This document shows positions 62,786 through 64,000 of a stretch of DNA of 64,000 nt, piece by piece. A program made the position numbers and the translations under genes. Below the pieces are notes generated by a model, which made no database searches, was not told the origin of the DNA, and worked only from the letters and a program-made list of their open reading frames with translations. Source of the DNA: DATAUD01 sp036268455 (lineage in GTDB: Bacteria > Verrucomicrobiota > Verrucomicrobiia > Limisphaerales > Palsa-1400); NCBI GenBank assembly GCA_036268455.1, contig DATAUD010000009.1, positions 124,001 to 188,000 of the forward strand, in the 5' to 3' direction. Position 1 is the stretch's first letter. Each line of letters opens with the position of its first letter.

Positions 62786-63606
62786 AACGCTCGCGACGCC
62801 TGATGCAGGACGCTGTCATTCTGATGGCCATCATCGTGGTGATCCTGGTGTTATGGCGATCGCGTATGCGCGGGCGCGAGCTGGGCGGCGTTACCGGGAC
62901 CGTGGTTACGAATATTTTTGGCGGCGCGACCCTGGGCATTTTTCCCGGGCCGGGCCAGGAGGGCGCGCCGGTTGGATCGCCGATCGCGGGGGCCACAAAT
63001 CTTCCTCCCACGCAACCTGATCTTGGCGCCAATTCCCGGCCACGCGGCGGCGCGACGAATGGTGTCAATACGAACGAGCCTGTCACGTTGATCGCGGATA
63101 GTGACACGATTCCCGCGCCGCCTTCGAGGGGAACGAACGTTGTGGACCCGGCTACGATGGAACGTCGACTCGGCCAGGTTGGGGCCAAAGGAGGCGACCT
63201 TCAATTCTCGCTGTTTTGGAGGAATTTCAACGACTTGGACCTTCATTGCATCGATCCCGCGAACGAGGAGATTTATTTCCAAAACAAAATATCGAGCCGC
63301 ACCGGCGGTGAATTGGACGTGGATCAAAACGCGCACGCGCCGTACAACACCACGCCGGTGGAAAATATTTTCTGGCCGCTTGGCGGCGCCCCTTCCGGCC
63401 TCTACAGAATTTATGTGGTTTTCTACGCCGAGCGGCTCGGCGGGGGAACGCCGTTTACCGTCCGCACGGTCGTTCGCGGCAAAACAAATTTTTTCTCCGC
63501 GACGATTTTCCACACCGGCCAAAGAGAAAGAAACTGGATTTGCACCCTGCAATACCATCCAGACGACCCGGACCCCAACAAGCGCTATCTGTTCCTGAGA
63601 CAGTGA
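62782..63606 (+). CDS. Membrane-anchored DUF2135/YfaP-like protein, operon gene 9
   Basis: A 274-residue protein with a membrane helix (about 9-25), a Gly/Pro/Thr-rich linker and a beta-rich C-terminal domain (about 160-270). Its segment LFWRNFNDLDLHCIDPANEE then GGELDVDQNAH and YRIYVVFYAERLG resembles the DUF2135 family (E. coli YfaP), which often occurs with vWA proteins. The W-x3-D-L-D-L-H and D-V-D motifs are conserved features of that family. It ends the operon, 5 bp before a convergent esterase. Confidence 0.7.
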   Translation: MKRSRRLMQDAVILMAIIVVILVLWRSRMRGRELGGVTGTVVTNIFGGATLGIFPGPGQEGAPVGSPIAGATNLPPTQPDLGANSRPRGGATNGVNTNEPVTLIADSDTIPAPPSRGTNVVDPATMERRLGQVGAKGGDLQFSLFWRNFNDLDLHCIDPANEEIYFQNKISSRTGGELDVDQNAHAPYNTTPVENIFWPLGGAPSGLYRIYVVFYAERLGGGTPFTVRTVVRGKTNFFSATIFHTGQRERNWICTLQYHPDDPDPNKRYLFLRQ

Positions 63607-63611
63607 CCGGT

Positions 63612-64000
63612 TTATCGGAACAGCAACGGCGCAAACGCAGCCAGGTTCCTGCGCCAAACCAGCCAGCTATGCACGCCGGGAACTGGCGTCCACGTATGGT
63701 GGACGTCTTCCGAATCCAGCCATTGGACGAATTTCAAGTTTGGCTTGAACAAGCCGTCATCCTTGCCGCAGGAAATCCACAACAGGCGAAGACGGTCGTT
63801 GGCCTTGGCATCGAGGCGCGGAAAGGCCTTGGCGTAATTAGTATCGACACCGCCCGAACTGAAAGCGCCAATCCACGCAAAACGGTCCAGATTATTCAAT
63901 CCCACCGTCAGGGATTCCGAGCCGCCCATGGATAACCCGGCGATGGCGCGCGATTTTCGATCGGCCTGGACGCGGTAGTTTTTTTCGACTTGCGGAAGCA
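63612..64000 (-). CDS. Esterase D-like alpha/beta hydrolase (5' end beyond window)
   Basis: The visible 129 residues are the C-terminal part of a carbohydrate-esterase-like alpha/beta hydrolase (Esterase family, often CE1-type). It shows the nucleophile elbow AGLSMGGSESL (GxSxG), the acid in ISCGKDDGLF and the catalytic His in VPGVHSWLVW. The frame remains open to the window edge. Related secreted enzymes in Verrucomicrobia release ferulate or acetyl groups from plant glycans; the exact substrate is unknown. Confidence 0.85.
   Translation of the reverse strand, partial: LPQVEKNYRVQADRKSRAIAGLSMGGSESLTVGLNNLDRFAWIGAFSSGGVDTNYAKAFPRLDAKANDRLRLLWISCGKDDGLFKPNLKFVQWLDSEDVHHTWTPVPGVHSWLVWRRNLAAFAPLLFR

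Noticed and set aside
1..64000. TAG recoding as a sense codon genome-wide
   Set aside because: Two broken genes contain in-frame TAG, but intact genes also end in TAG at natural family ends, so TAG functions as a stop.
1..64000. CRISPR arrays, tRNA/rRNA genes, insertion sequences or prophage
   Set aside because: Intergenic gaps are almost all under 300 bp, with no regularly spaced repeats, no cloverleaf-like sequence noticed and no transposase, integrase or phage structural protein.

Overview
This 64 kb window looks like chromosomal DNA of a Verrucomicrobiota bacterium, probably a Pedosphaera/Limisphaerales-type lineage (inference). The main clues are a GloVer (Gloeobacter/Verrucomicrobia) tandem-repeat secreted protein, two prepilin-type proteins with a late H/DG motif, several DUF1080 sugar-binding/hydrolase-type proteins, a BlaI/M56 pair, and many genes without clear Shine-Dalgarno sites. 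DNA is moderately GC-rich and densely coding. I saw no rRNA, tRNA, CRISPR array, transposase or phage module.

Layout. 1-12 kb: a RhlE-type helicase, a BlaI repressor with tandem operators and an M56 sensor protease fused to an Asp-box-like propeller, a prepilin gene broken by an in-frame TAG, serA, a parvulin foldase, trmB, and envelope or sugar-related genes. 12-13.9 kb: the GloVer protein plus two decayed genes. 13.9-25.4 kb: a surface-polysaccharide locus (SGNH-TPR protein, NtrB/NtrC-like two-component pair, GT39-like transferase, outer-membrane barrel, Wzc-like tyrosine autokinase, Wza-like export lipoprotein, FHA membrane protein). 25.4-34 kb: purH, a nucleotidyltransferase-like two-gene cassette, a hybrid histidine kinase lacking the usual H-box histidine, a LysR regulator, an M29 aminopeptidase, a double-DUF1080 protein and a lone ABC ATPase. 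35-39.8 kb: an MglA-like GTPase with three roadblock/LC7-type partners and a REC-PATAN response regulator. 39.8-50.6 kb: housekeeping (uppP, tag, trpF, mfd, rpoD) with a CE12-like esterase, small stress-type proteins, a methyltransferase and an EVE protein.

The most striking region is 51.8-63.6 kb: nine tightly packed co-directional genes. They encode an FHA/GYF-like/zinc-ribbon GTPase of the double-GTPase type, a GAP1-like GTPase-associated membrane protein, a large helical membrane protein, a GYF-TM2 protein, a MotA/TolQ/ExbB-type channel, two ExbD/MotB-like single-span proteins that each carry an Asp just before the membrane helix, a tail-anchored-out vWA protein and a DUF2135-like protein. 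I read this as a proton-motive-force-coupled, GTPase-controlled envelope machine related to the predicted GTPase-associated conflict systems. The function is inferred; no nuclease or other classic toxin effector is visible.
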